Shown here piece by piece: positions 24,996 through 35,399 of a stretch of DNA of 64,000 bases (positions within the stretch are counted from its first letter, which is position 1; every line of letters begins with the position of its first letter). The stretch lies in the NCBI RefSeq assembly GCF_001660485.1, contig NZ_CP013979.1, positions 1,674,001 through 1,738,000 of the forward strand, given 5' to 3'. The DNA comes from Agromyces aureus (GTDB lineage Bacteria; Actinomycetota; Actinomycetes; Actinomycetales; Microbacteriaceae). The notes under the pieces were generated by a model. That model was not told the origin of the DNA. It saw nothing but the letters and a program-made list of their open reading frames with translations, and did not search any database. A program made the translations under genes and the position numbers.

Positions 24996-25001
24996 TAGCA
25001 T
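24996..25001 (+). promoter_or_regulatory. -10 hexamer upstream of the permease genes
   Basis: TAGCAT lies about 70 bases before oppB and after the hairpin, suggesting a second transcription start for the downstream genes. A 9-codon frame MSTNPKREA (25041-25070) ends 3 bases before the oppB ATG. Confidence 0.4.
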
Positions 25002-25073
25002 CGTGGGGTCGAACTCGCATAAGGGTGAGGTTTCTTCCACATGTCCACTAATCCGAAGCGCGAGGCCTGATCG

Positions 25074-26003
25074 ATGGCCGGATACATCGCGCGCCGACTG
25101 CTGCAGGCGATCCCTGTACTGCTCGGAACCACGTTCCTGATCTACTTCATGGTCTTCGCCATGCCGGGCGACCCGATCGTCGCCCTGTTCGGCGACAAGA
25201 CCCCGCCGCCCCAGGTGCTCGAACAGCTCCGCGAGAGGTACAACCTCGACAAGCCGTTCATCGTCCAGTACTTCATCTTCCTCGGCAACATCTTCCGAGG
25301 CGACCTCGGAACCTCGTTCTCGGGTCAGCCGGTGTCCGAGATCCTCGCGACCACGTTCCCGGTCACGCTCCGTCTCGCCCTCATGGCCGTCGTCATCGAG
25401 ATGTTCTTCGGCATCACGATCGGCCTGATCTCGGGCCTGCGCAAGGGCGGCATCTTCGACGCCAGCTCCCTGGTCGTGAGCCTCATCCTCATCTCCCTGC
25501 CGGTGTTCGTGGTCGCCTTCGTGGCCCAGTACATCTTCGGCATCCAACTCGGATGGTTCAGAACCACGGTCGGGCCAGGCGCACCGACCCAAGACCTGAT
25601 ACTCCCGGCCATCGTGCTCGCGACGATCAGCTTCGCGCAGATCACCCGACTGACGAGGGCGTCAGTCATCGAGACCGATGGTCAGGACTTCGTTCGCACC
25701 GCCGCGAGCAAGGGTCTGTCCCGCAGCCGCATCGTCCCCGTGCACATCCTGCGCAACTCCCTCATCCCGGTGGTGACCTACCTGGCCGTCGACTTCGGCG
25801 TGCTCATGGTCGGCGCGACCGTCACCGAGGGCATCTTCAACGTGCCCGGTGTGGGACGCACGCTCTACCAGGCGATCATTCGCGGTGAGGGCCCCACGGT
25901 CGTCTCGTTCGTGACCGTGATGGTGCTGATCTACCTCGTGGTGAACCTGCTGGTCGATCTTCTGTACGCCGTTCTCGACCCGAGGATCCGCTATGCCAAG
26001 TAA
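25074..26003 (+). CDS. peptide ABC transporter permease, OppB/DppB type
   Basis: This 309-residue inner-membrane permease has about six helices. Its N-terminus MAGYIARRLLQAIPVLLGTTFLIYF and the coupling loop EAA-like region (TDGQDFVRTAASKGLSRSRIVPVHILRN) are typical of the OppB/DppB group. The ATG at 25074 has GAGG 8 bases upstream. It overlaps the next permease gene by 11 bases, indicating tight coupling. Confidence 0.9.
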   Translation: MAGYIARRLLQAIPVLLGTTFLIYFMVFAMPGDPIVALFGDKTPPPQVLEQLRERYNLDKPFIVQYFIFLGNIFRGDLGTSFSGQPVSEILATTFPVTLRLALMAVVIEMFFGITIGLISGLRKGGIFDASSLVVSLILISLPVFVVAFVAQYIFGIQLGWFRTTVGPGAPTQDLILPAIVLATISFAQITRLTRASVIETDGQDFVRTAASKGLSRSRIVPVHILRNSLIPVVTYLAVDFGVLMVGATVTEGIFNVPGVGRTLYQAIIRGEGPTVVSFVTVMVLIYLVVNLLVDLLYAVLDPRIRYAK

Positions 26004-26946
26004 CACCAGACCCGATCAGCAGCACTTCGTCGCTCCGATCGAAGAGACCCCGCTCGTCGCGATCGACAAGGTCAAGGCCGAGGGCAAGCCCACCAACCTC
26101 TGGACCGATGCGTGGGCCGACCTCCGCGGTCGCCCGATGTTCTGGATCTCGTCGGCGCTCATCGTGCTCGTCGTGATCGTCGCCCTGTTCCCCGGCCTGT
26201 TCACGCAGGTTCCGCCGAACAACGACTGCCAGCTCTCGAACAGCAACGGCGGGCCGGCCGACGGACACCCGCTCGGCTTCACCAAGCAGGGCTGCGACAT
26301 CTACTCGCGCATCATCCACGGCACCTCGACCTCGCTCTCGGTCGGCATCATCGTGACCGTGCTCGTGGCCGTCCTCGGCATCACGTTCGGCGCGTTCGCG
26401 GGCTTCTACGGCGGATGGATCGACTCGGTGCTCTCGCGCCTGGGCGACATCTTCTTCTCGATCCCTTACATCCTCGCGGCCGTGGTCATCATGTCGGTGT
26501 TCTCGAAGTACGCGAACGTGTGGGTGATCTCGCTCGCCATCGGCCTCTTCGCGTGGCCAGCCACGGCACGTGTGCTGAGAGCCGAGATCCTCAGGGTGAA
26601 GAACGCCGACTACGTCATGGCGGCCACCGCCCTCGGCGTCTCGCGATTCCGCATCCTCCTGCGTCACGTGCTGCCGAACTCGATCGCCCCGGTCATCGTC
26701 ATCACCACGATCTCGCTCGCCTCGGCGATCGTCGCGGAGGCGACCCTGTCGTTCCTCGGCGTCGGCCTGCCGTCGAGCACCATGTCGTGGGGCAATGACA
26801 TCAGCGCCGCCCAGACCGACCTCCGTACCGCGCCGCAGGTGCTGATCCTCCCGTCGATCGCGCTGTCGATCACGGTGCTCAGCTTCATCATGCTCGGCGA
26901 GGTCGTCCGCGACGCGCTCGACCCGAAGGCGAGGGCCCGTCGATGA
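25993..26946 (+). CDS. peptide ABC transporter permease, OppC/DppC type
   Basis: This 317-residue permease partners OppB. A cytoplasmic N-terminal region (about 1-50) precedes the first helix, then the OppC-type periplasmic loop with HPLGFTKQGCDIYSRIIHGTSTSL, and the EAA-like loop RAEILRVKNADYVMAATALGVSRF. It begins inside the end of oppB and its stop overlaps the ATPase start by 4 bases (ATGA). Confidence 0.9.
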   Translation: MPSNTRPDQQHFVAPIEETPLVAIDKVKAEGKPTNLWTDAWADLRGRPMFWISSALIVLVVIVALFPGLFTQVPPNNDCQLSNSNGGPADGHPLGFTKQGCDIYSRIIHGTSTSLSVGIIVTVLVAVLGITFGAFAGFYGGWIDSVLSRLGDIFFSIPYILAAVVIMSVFSKYANVWVISLAIGLFAWPATARVLRAEILRVKNADYVMAATALGVSRFRILLRHVLPNSIAPVIVITTISLASAIVAEATLSFLGVGLPSSTMSWGNDISAAQTDLRTAPQVLILPSIALSITVLSFIMLGEVVRDALDPKARARR

Positions 26947-28709
26947 CCGACATCACCAACGAGACCGAACCGACCGCACGCCGTGACGGCGACGAGCGCC
27001 CGATCCTCGAGATCAAGAACCTCGAGGTCGGGTTCAGCACGCAGAACGGCCTGGTCAAGGCCGTCGACGGCGTGAACATCACGCTCTACCGCGGGCAGAG
27101 CCTCGCGATCGTCGGCGAGTCCGGCTCGGGCAAGTCGACGACCGCGCACGCGATCATCAACCTGCTTCCCGGCACCGGCAAGGTCACCGGCGGCCAGATC
27201 CTCCTCGACGGCCAGGACCTGACCAAGGCGTCGAAGAAAGAGATGGAGCGCGTCCGCGGTCGCAAGATCGGCTTCGTGCCCCAGGACCCGATGTCCAACC
27301 TCAACCCGGTGTGGTCCATCGGCTTCCAGGTCGAGGAGGGCATCAAGGCCAACGGCATCGCGACCGGCCGCAAGGAGATCAAGAAGCGCGCGATCGAGGT
27401 GCTGAAGCAGGCCGGCCTCCAGGACGCCGACCGTCGCCTCAAGCAGTTCCCGCACCAGTTCTCCGGCGGCATGCGTCAGCGCGTGCTCATCGGCATGGGC
27501 CTGGCCGCCGACCCGCAGCTGCTCATCGCCGACGAGCCCACCTCGGCGCTCGACGTCACGGTGCAGCGCGTGATCCTCGACCACCTCGAGTCGTTGACCC
27601 GCGAGCTCGGCACGACCCTGCTGTTCATCACGCACGACCTCGGTCTCGCGGCCGAGCGCGCCGAGCAGCTCGTGGTCATGTACAAGGGCCGCGTCGTCGA
27701 ATCCGGTCCGTCGGTCGAGATCCTGCAGAACCCGCAGCACCCGTACACGCAGCGTCTCGTGGCCGCGGCCCCGAGCCTCGCGTCGCGGCGCATCCAGGCC
27801 ACGGGCAGCATCGCCGCGGCCGAGGCGGCGATGCAGTCCGACGCCGAGACGGCGGCGGGCGACGAGATCGACCTGCTCGCGACGGCCGAGGCGCGTGCCG
27901 AGCTGCTCGCCGCGTCCGCGTCGGCGCCGCCGGCGATCACGGTCGAGCACCTCACCAAGGTCTACAAGATCCGTGGCGCTGGCGACTTCACCGCGGTCGA
28001 CGACGTATCGTTCCAGATCCCCAAGGGCACCACCATGGCGCTCGTGGGCGAGTCGGGCTCGGGCAAGTCGACCGTCGCGAAGATGCTCCTGAAGCTCGAA
28101 GACGCCACGTCGGGCAAGATCGTCGTCGGCGGCCAGGACCTGGCCAGCGTCACGGGCAAGCAGCTCTTCGACCTGCGCAGCCGCATGCAGCCGGTCTTCC
28201 AGGACCCGTACGGTTCGCTGAACCCGCTGCGCAACATCGGCAACACGATCTCCGAACCGCTCTCGACGCACGGCGTGGGCGACCGCGCCTCCCGTCGTGA
28301 GCGGGTGTTCGAGCTGCTCGACCAGGTGTCGCTCCCGCGCACCCTGGTCGGTCGCTACCCGAACGAGCTCTCGGGCGGCCAGCGCCAGCGCATCGCGATC
28401 GCGCGGGCGCTCGCGCTGAAGCCCGAGATCGTCGTGCTCGACGAGGCCGTCTCCGCGCTCGACGTGCTCGTGCAGGCCCAGATCCTGCGCCTGCTCGCCG
28501 ACCTGCAGGGCGAACTCGGCCTCACGTACCTGTTCATCACGCACGACCTCGCGGTCGTGCGGGTGATCGCCGACCACGTGAGCGTCATGCAGCGCGGTCG
28601 CATCGTCGAGGCGGCGACCACCGACGAGGTGTTCGACAACCCCCAGCAGCAGTACACGCAGGACCTGCTCGCGGCCATCCCTGGCGCGAACATCGAGCTC
28701 GGGGCCTGA
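26943..28709 (+). CDS. fused peptide ABC transporter ATPase (OppD-OppF)
   Basis: This 588-residue protein carries two complete ABC ATPase domains in one chain, replacing separate OppD and OppF. Domain 1 has Walker A GESGSGKST at 58-66, signature FSGGMRQRV near 174 and LLIADEPTSALD. Domain 2 has a second GESGSGKST near 370, signature LSGGQRQRI near 476 and VVLDEAVSALD (Ala-Val in place of Pro-Thr). An alanine-rich linker (about 285-315) joins them. Both OppD/F-type C-terminal segments are present. It completes the importer. Confidence 0.93.
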   Translation: MTDITNETEPTARRDGDERPILEIKNLEVGFSTQNGLVKAVDGVNITLYRGQSLAIVGESGSGKSTTAHAIINLLPGTGKVTGGQILLDGQDLTKASKKEMERVRGRKIGFVPQDPMSNLNPVWSIGFQVEEGIKANGIATGRKEIKKRAIEVLKQAGLQDADRRLKQFPHQFSGGMRQRVLIGMGLAADPQLLIADEPTSALDVTVQRVILDHLESLTRELGTTLLFITHDLGLAAERAEQLVVMYKGRVVESGPSVEILQNPQHPYTQRLVAAAPSLASRRIQATGSIAAAEAAMQSDAETAAGDEIDLLATAEARAELLAASASAPPAITVEHLTKVYKIRGAGDFTAVDDVSFQIPKGTTMALVGESGSGKSTVAKMLLKLEDATSGKIVVGGQDLASVTGKQLFDLRSRMQPVFQDPYGSLNPLRNIGNTISEPLSTHGVGDRASRRERVFELLDQVSLPRTLVGRYPNELSGGQRQRIAIARALALKPEIVVLDEAVSALDVLVQAQILRLLADLQGELGLTYLFITHDLAVVRVIADHVSVMQRGRIVEAATTDEVFDNPQQQYTQDLLAAIPGANIELGA

Positions 28710-28745
28710 CCCGAACCGGTCTCGCGCGGCTCGCCGCACACCGCC

Positions 28746-28782
28746 GAACGCCCGGCATCCGAACCTCGGATGCCGGGCGTTC
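28746..28782 (+). terminator. terminator after the peptide importer
   Basis: Perfect 17-bp arms (28746-28762, 28766-28782, GAACGCCCGGCATCCGA and complement) around a 3-base loop, with no U-tract. The arms contain the recurrent CGGCATCC/GGATGCCG octamer. Confidence 0.75.
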
Positions 28783-28814
28783 GCGGTTCTCAGGCGAAGC
28801 CCGCCTCGGCACGG

Positions 28815-28820
28815 TAGGCT
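28815..28820 (+). promoter_or_regulatory. -10 hexamer upstream of typA
   Basis: TAGGCT (28815-28820) would give a leader of about 127 bases before the typA ATG. Confidence 0.4.
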
Positions 28821-28953
28821 TGTCGGGCGCGGGCCGTCGATCTCGGCTGCGCATCCCCAGACCTTCACCAAAGCGCTTCCCGCGTTCCCCGTCGTGCCGC
28901 CCTCGCGGCCGAGGGGCGCGGCATCCGAAGCCCACCAGCCCAGAGGACCGAAC

Positions 28954-30858
<1,905 letters not shown>

Positions 30859-30868
30859 GCACCTTCGA

Positions 30869-30912
30869 ACGGGGCGGATGTCGCGGGCAGCAGCCCGCGG
30901 CATCCGCCCCGT
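30869..30912 (+). terminator. terminator after typA
   Basis: Arms of 20 bases (30869-30888, 30893-30912) pair with a single T-G wobble around a 4-base loop. They are followed by TTTCG. Confidence 0.75.
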
Positions 30913-31045
30913 TTCGCGTCTCGAGGCGCCCGCATTCTCGGCGTGCACACGGGTTGCGCAGGCGAAGTTGAGGGTTTGTACAGATTCGTTTCCTACGTTG
31001 GAACGGTTCACCTGGACGCCCCCGACCAGAAAACCTGCTCCACCC

Positions 31046-31900
31046 ATGACCTTCCCCCACTCCGGCCGTCGTGCCGCTGCGAGATCTCGCGCGGCCGTTC
31101 GCGGCACACGCTCCCGTGTCCGCCCCGCGAATCAGGCCATCCGCGCCGCGATCGCCTCGGTGCCGCCGATGCGCGACCTGCTCCCGCGCCGGTCCGGACT
31201 GGTGCTGCTCGGACTCGGCTTCGTCGGGGCGATGGTGGTCAGCTCCAGCGTTCCCGCACTCGCGGTGAGCGTGAGCGACACCACCGCCTCCGTCTACGCG
31301 CCGGCCCAGTACACGGGCGACTCCGTGGAGCTCGAGCCGCAGCACATCGAGGTCGCGAGCGACGTCGTCATGCCGGCCGCCGTCGCGGGAGCGAGCTCCT
31401 ACGCCGTCGAGGCGGCCCCACCGCCCCTGCTCTCGCAGGTCGCGAGCGTCGGCTCGATCTCGCTCATCGAGTCGGACCGCATCGTGTGGCCCGTGCTCAC
31501 CCCCGAGCGCCAGAGCGACGGCTTCGGCCCGCGCTCGGCACCCTGCGCCGGCTGCTCGACCGTGCACGACGGCGTCGACTTCAACCCGGGCAACGGGACG
31601 CCCGTGATGGCGATCGCCGACGGCGTGGTCGTGCTCGCGACGGCGAGCGGGGGCGGCCTCGGCGTCAACATCGAGGTCCAGCACAACATCGCCGGCACGC
31701 TCGTGACCTCGTCGTACGCGCACATGCAGGGCGGATCGATGACGGTCGGCGTCGGCGACCACGTCACGGCGGGGCAGCAGATCGGCCGCGTGGGCACCAC
31801 CGGCCAGTCGACCGGTCCGCACCTGCACCTCGAGATGTTCGGATCCGACGGGGTGCGATTCGACGGCTTCGCCTGGCTGGCGATGCGCGTCACCGGCTGA
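31046..31900 (+). CDS. secreted/anchored M23 (LytM-like) peptidase
   Basis: This 284-residue protein is likely a peptidoglycan endopeptidase. A basic N-terminus and one hydrophobic segment (about 50-75, LVLLGLGFVGAMVVSSSVPALAV) act as signal or anchor. The M23 domain occupies the last 130 residues, with zinc ligands in HDGVDFNPG (first His and Asp) and in PHLHLEMFG (HxH), plus a Cys pair CAGC in the loop before the first ligand. The ATG at 31046 has no good ribosome site, so the start is uncertain. It ends 10 bases before the convergent enoyl-CoA hydratase gene. Confidence 0.85.
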   Translation: MTFPHSGRRAAARSRAAVRGTRSRVRPANQAIRAAIASVPPMRDLLPRRSGLVLLGLGFVGAMVVSSSVPALAVSVSDTTASVYAPAQYTGDSVELEPQHIEVASDVVMPAAVAGASSYAVEAAPPPLLSQVASVGSISLIESDRIVWPVLTPERQSDGFGPRSAPCAGCSTVHDGVDFNPGNGTPVMAIADGVVVLATASGGGLGVNIEVQHNIAGTLVTSSYAHMQGGSMTVGVGDHVTAGQQIGRVGTTGQSTGPHLHLEMFGSDGVRFDGFAWLAMRVTG

Positions 31901-31910
31901 CCGGCACCGC

Positions 31911-32717
31911 TCAGCGGCTGAAGCCGGGGGAGCGCTTCTCGAGGAACGCCGCGACGCCCTCGCGCATGTCGTCGGTGCCGAACGCCTCGCCGAATCCGCC
32001 GATCTCGATCGCGACGGCCTCGTCGGTCGAGCGACCCGCGGCGCCCACGAGCACGCGCTTCGCGTTCGCGACCGCGACGGGGGAGTTCTGCGCGACCTGC
32101 GCGATCGTCTCGCGGGCGCCCGCGAGCAGCGCGTCCCGGTCGGCGAAGCGCCGGACGACGAGCCCCGACGCGACGGCCTCCTCGATGCCGATGCGGCGTC
32201 CGCTGTAGATGAGCTCCTTGGCACGGGCCGGGCCGACGACGCGCGGCAGGCGCACCGTGCCCCCGAACCCGGGGATCAGGCCGAGGCGCACCTCGGGCTG
32301 GCCGAAGCTCGAGGCATCCGTCGCGTAGATGAAGTCGCACGACAGCGCGAGCTCGAGGCCTCCGCCGAGTGCGAACCCGTCGACGCACGCGATCACGGGG
32401 GCGTGGCACGCCTCGATGCGGGCGGCGACGCGGTGGCCGAGCTCCGCCGAGCGTCGCCCCTCCTCGGGCGTCGCGCCGGCCATGCCCGCGATGTCGGCGC
32501 CCGCCACGAACGCGCGACCGCCGGCACCCACGACGAGCACGCCCCGAATGGATGCCGCGGCATCCGCGATGCGCGCGAAGGCGTCATCGATCGCCTCGAG
32601 CACGGTCGAGGACAGCGCGTTGAGCGCCTTCGGCCGATCGATCGTCACGATCGCGACGTCGCCGTCCAAGGTCAGTTCGACCTCGGTGCGGGCGGTTTCC
32701 GGCTCGGGTGTCGTCAT
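31911..32717 (-). CDS. enoyl-CoA hydratase/isomerase family protein
   Basis: This 268-residue crotonase-fold protein acts on acyl-CoA thioesters, probably hydrating enoyl-CoA in beta-oxidation. The oxyanion-hole blocks are GRAFVAGADIAGMAG and ALGGGLELALSCDFIYA. The two catalytic glutamates are expected at GGGLELAL and SFGQPEVRLGLIPGFGGT, and both are present. The ATG at 32717 follows GAGGA. An in-frame upstream start at 32795 is less likely. A TAGCGT hexamer about 33 bases upstream is a plausible -10. Confidence 0.88.
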   Translation of the reverse strand: MTTPEPETARTEVELTLDGDVAIVTIDRPKALNALSSTVLEAIDDAFARIADAAASIRGVLVVGAGGRAFVAGADIAGMAGATPEEGRRSAELGHRVAARIEACHAPVIACVDGFALGGGLELALSCDFIYATDASSFGQPEVRLGLIPGFGGTVRLPRVVGPARAKELIYSGRRIGIEEAVASGLVVRRFADRDALLAGARETIAQVAQNSPVAVANAKRVLVGAAGRSTDEAVAIEIGGFGEAFGTDDMREGVAAFLEKRSPGFSR

Positions 32718-32770
32718 CTTCGTCGATCCTCTCGGGTGGCTGGGCCTCCACGCTACGGCATGGGCGCCGG

Positions 32771-32776
32771 TAGAAT
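32771..32776 (+). promoter_or_regulatory. -10 hexamer for lipoprotein gene
   Basis: TAGAAT 31 bases before the ATG, with a separate GAGGAG ribosome site. This is a leadered promoter, unlike the leaderless ones elsewhere. Confidence 0.5.
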
Positions 32777-32807
32777 CCGAGGACACCGAATCCACCGAGG
32801 AGTCCCG

Positions 32808-33296
32808 ATGTCATCACCTTCCTTCAGGGTCCGGATGCCGCGCGCGGCCGTTCGCACCGCGCTCGCCGTCGCCGCAGCCGGCCTCGCGGCGGGGCTGCTC
32901 ACCGGCTGCGTGAACCCGGTCGAGGGCCTCGTGAAGAACGGCGTCGAGGGCGCGATCGAAGACGCGACCGGCGGAGACGTGAGCCTCGGCGGCGAACTGC
33001 CCGAGGGCTTCCCGGCCGAGATCCCGGTGGTCGAGGGCCAGATCACCGTCGGCATCGGCACCGGCGAGTCGAACAGCTGGGTCGTGGTCGTGAAGTCCAC
33101 CGAGGCCGACCCGGCCGCAGCGGCCTCCGCCGCGCTCGAAGGCGCGGGCTTCACCGTGGACACCTCGATGACCCAGGAGCAGCGCGACGCGCTGACGGGC
33201 GGGCAGCTCGACGCGAACGTCTACTCGAACGGGACCTACCTGGTGCTCCTCACCACGCAGGACGACACCGTCTCGTACACGGTGACCCCCCAGTGA
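32808..33296 (+). CDS. small lipoprotein of unknown function
   Basis: This 162-residue protein has a signal peptide ending in the lipobox LLTGC (Cys near 35). A compact soluble domain follows with no signature I know. The mature part has IPVVEGQITVGIGTGESNSWVVVVKS and ends with YLVLLTTQDDTVSYTVTP. The ATG has GAGGAG 6 bases upstream. Its stop overlaps the next gene by 4 bases (GTGA). Confidence 0.75.
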   Translation: MSSPSFRVRMPRAAVRTALAVAAAGLAAGLLTGCVNPVEGLVKNGVEGAIEDATGGDVSLGGELPEGFPAEIPVVEGQITVGIGTGESNSWVVVVKSTEADPAAAASAALEGAGFTVDTSMTQEQRDALTGGQLDANVYSNGTYLVLLTTQDDTVSYTVTPQ

Positions 33297-33730
33297 ACGA
33301 GCTCGGTGGGGCGAGCCTCTGGAGCCGCATCGCGATGCTCGTGCTCGCGCTCGTCGTGGGCGCGATCTACGGCACGCTCGGCACGGTCGGGCATCGTCAG
33401 GTCTGGCAGGTCGGCGAGGTGCGCCTTCCGTGGGGTCTGGTCCTGGCGCTGGTCGGCGTCGCGGCGCTGCTCGTCGCGTTCCGCACGATCGGCGGGGGCC
33501 GCCTGGTCGCCGCGGTCGCCGGGCTCGGCGTGATCCTCATGGTCGGCCTGCTCACGCTTCCCGGGCCCGGCGGCTCGGTGCTCGTGGTCGGCGACCTCAC
33601 CGGCACCGTCTGGTCGATCGGCCCCGCGCTCGTGACCGTGTTCGTCGTCGCCTGGCCGAGGCTGCCGCAGCGCACGCGCCAGGCCGGCGTCACGTCGAGC
33701 ACGCCATCGCCGGGCCTCGGCGCGGCATAG
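33293..33730 (+). CDS. small four-helix membrane protein (possibly DUF6113-like)
   Basis: This 145-residue protein has about four transmembrane segments (residues roughly 12-30, 44-62, 67-90, 95-120) and a short polar tail. It resembles small actinobacterial membrane proteins found next to ferredoxin or mycothiol genes, but I name the family only tentatively. It is coupled to the lipoprotein (GTGA overlap) and its TAG stop forms part of the ferredoxin promoter hexamer. Confidence 0.65.
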   Translation: MNELGGASLWSRIAMLVLALVVGAIYGTLGTVGHRQVWQVGEVRLPWGLVLALVGVAALLVAFRTIGGGRLVAAVAGLGVILMVGLLTLPGPGGSVLVVGDLTGTVWSIGPALVTVFVVAWPRLPQRTRQAGVTSSTPSPGLGAA

Positions 33731-33733
33731 ACT
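33728..33733 (+). promoter_or_regulatory. -10 hexamer for ferredoxin-dapC
   Basis: TAGACT overlaps the TAG stop of the preceding gene and lies 35 bases before the ferredoxin GTG, which has its own AAAGGA site. Confidence 0.5.
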
Positions 33734-33768
33734 GAAGACCCAGTCTTCCGAAAGGACCTCGAGCCACT

Positions 33769-34089
33769 GTGACCTACGTGATCGCCCTTCCGTGTGTCGA
33801 CGTCAAGGACCGCGCCTGCATCGACGAGTGCCCGGTCGACTGCATCTACGAGGGTGAACGCTCGCTCTACATCCACCCCGACGAATGCGTCGACTGCGGT
33901 GCGTGCGAACCCGTCTGCCCCGTCGAGGCGATCTACTACGAAGACGACCTGCCCGAAGAATGGGCCGACTACTACAAGGCCAACGTCGAGTTCTTCGACG
34001 ACCTCGGCTCGCCCGGCGGCGCCGCCAAGGTCGGCGTCATCGCCAAGGACCACCCCGTCATCTCCGCACTGCCCCCGCAGGCGCACTGA
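33769..34089 (+). CDS. fdxA: seven-iron ferredoxin (FdxA-like)
   Basis: This 106-residue ferredoxin has the two cluster sites of the actinobacterial 3Fe-4S/4Fe-4S type. They are Cys9, Cys17, Cys21 and Cys25 in the N-terminal half, and [12 protein letters not shown] in the second half. It carries electrons for unspecified reductases. It is one base upstream of dapC (TGACATG), an arrangement also known from mycobacteria (fdxC-dapC). Confidence 0.93.
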   Translation: MTYVIALPCVDVKDRACIDECPVDCIYEGERSLYIHPDECVDCGACEPVCPVEAIYYEDDLPEEWADYYKANVEFFDDLGSPGGAAKVGVIAKDHPVISALPPQAH

Positions 34090-34090
34090 C

Positions 34091-35209
34091 ATGGCGCTCG
34101 GTGCGCTGCCCGACTACCCGTGGGACCTCATGACCCCGTATCGGGAGCGCGCGGCCGTGCACCCCGACGGCGTCGTCGACCTCTCGATCGGCTCGCCCGT
34201 CGATGAGACGCCCGCGGTGATCCGCGATGCGTTGTCGGCGGCGACCGACGCGCACGCCTACCCGCAGACGGTGGGCACGCCCGAACTGCGGCGCGCGATC
34301 GTCGAGTGGTTCGAACGTCGTCGCGGCGTGGTGGGCACCGGTCTCAGCGAGCGCAACGTGCTGCCGACGATCGGCTCGAAGGAGCTCGTCGCGCTGCTGC
34401 CGATGATGCTCGGCGTCGGCGAGGGCGATGTCGTCGTGCATCCGCGCGCCGCCTATCCGACCTACGCGATCGGCGCGGCCATCGCCGGCGCCGATGCGCT
34501 CGCCTCCGACGACCCCGCCGAATGGCCGGCCGAGACGAAGCTCGTGTGGCTGAACAGCCCGGGCAACCCCGACGGCCGCGTGCTCGGCGTCGACGAGCTG
34601 CGGGCGGCACAGGCCCGCGCCCGCGAACTCGGTGCGATCATCGTCAGCGACGAGTGCTACGCCGAGCTCGGCTGGGACGCCCCGTGGAGCACCGAGCACG
34701 TGCCCAGCATCCTCGATCCACGGGTGAGCGGCGAAGACCGCAGCAAGACGCTCGCCGTGTACTCCCTCAGCAAGCAGTCGAACATGGCCGGGTACCGTGC
34801 CGCGTTCGTCGCCGGATGCGGGCTGCTCATCGAGCAGCTCACGAACGTCCGCAAGCACGCCGGGCTCATGCTTCCGGCCCCGCTGCAGGCCGCCATGGTG
34901 GCCGCACTCGGCGACGACGCGCACGTCGCCGAGCAGAAGGAGCGCTATCGCGCCCGCCGCGAGGTGCTGCTGCCGGCGCTCGAGGCAGCCGGGTTCCGCA
35001 TCGACCGGAGCGAGGCCGGCCTGTACCTCTGGGCCACCGAGGGGCGCGACGCCTGGGAGTCCATCGGCCGGCTCGCCGACCTCGGCATCGTCGCCGGCCC
35101 AGGGCACTTCTACGGCGACCACTACCCCGAGCATGTGCGGCTCTCGCTCACCGCGACCGACGAACGCATCGCCGCCGCAGCACGGCGGCTCGCGGCATCC
35201 GGCGCCTGA
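34091..35209 (+). CDS. dapC: N-succinyldiaminopimelate aminotransferase
   Basis: This 372-residue class I/II aminotransferase makes N-succinyl-L,L-diaminopimelate in lysine and cell-wall synthesis. The PLP lysine is in YSLSKQSNMAGYR (about 225). WLNSPGNPDGRV and SDECYAELGWD are class I/II hallmarks. The position beside ferredoxin and the presence of dapD and dapE 5 kb away support DapC over other aminotransferases. The ATG at 34091 is coupled to the ferredoxin stop. Confidence 0.88.
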   Translation: MALGALPDYPWDLMTPYRERAAVHPDGVVDLSIGSPVDETPAVIRDALSAATDAHAYPQTVGTPELRRAIVEWFERRRGVVGTGLSERNVLPTIGSKELVALLPMMLGVGEGDVVVHPRAAYPTYAIGAAIAGADALASDDPAEWPAETKLVWLNSPGNPDGRVLGVDELRAAQARARELGAIIVSDECYAELGWDAPWSTEHVPSILDPRVSGEDRSKTLAVYSLSKQSNMAGYRAAFVAGCGLLIEQLTNVRKHAGLMLPAPLQAAMVAALGDDAHVAEQKERYRARREVLLPALEAAGFRIDRSEAGLYLWATEGRDAWESIGRLADLGIVAGPGHFYGDHYPEHVRLSLTATDERIAAAARRLAASGA

Positions 35210-35214
35210 ACTGT

Positions 35215-35229
35215 GGGCTGACACAGCCC
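35215..35229 (+). terminator. small hairpin after dapC
   Basis: GGGCTG-ACA-CAGCCC, 6 bases after the dapC stop, with no U-tract. It is a weak candidate terminator. Confidence 0.35.
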
Positions 35230-35294
35230 TCGAGGGGTCGAACGAGCCGTCGACTGTCGAATCCCGCAACTGCTCGCCCGTTGTCTTGGCGGAT

Positions 35295-35324
35295 GCGACA
35301 GTGTGCCCCGGCCACGTCTAGGCT
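35295..35324 (+). promoter_or_regulatory. promoter of citrate synthase gene
   Basis: GCGACA (35295-35300), 18 bases, TAGGCT (35319-35324). The leader to the start codon is about 50-70 bases. Confidence 0.45.
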
Positions 35325-35399
35325 GTAGTTCGGATCGCGGCCGAACCACGCCGCGAGACGGAAAGCAGGTGACCGCACATGACGATCACGGGAGGCGCC

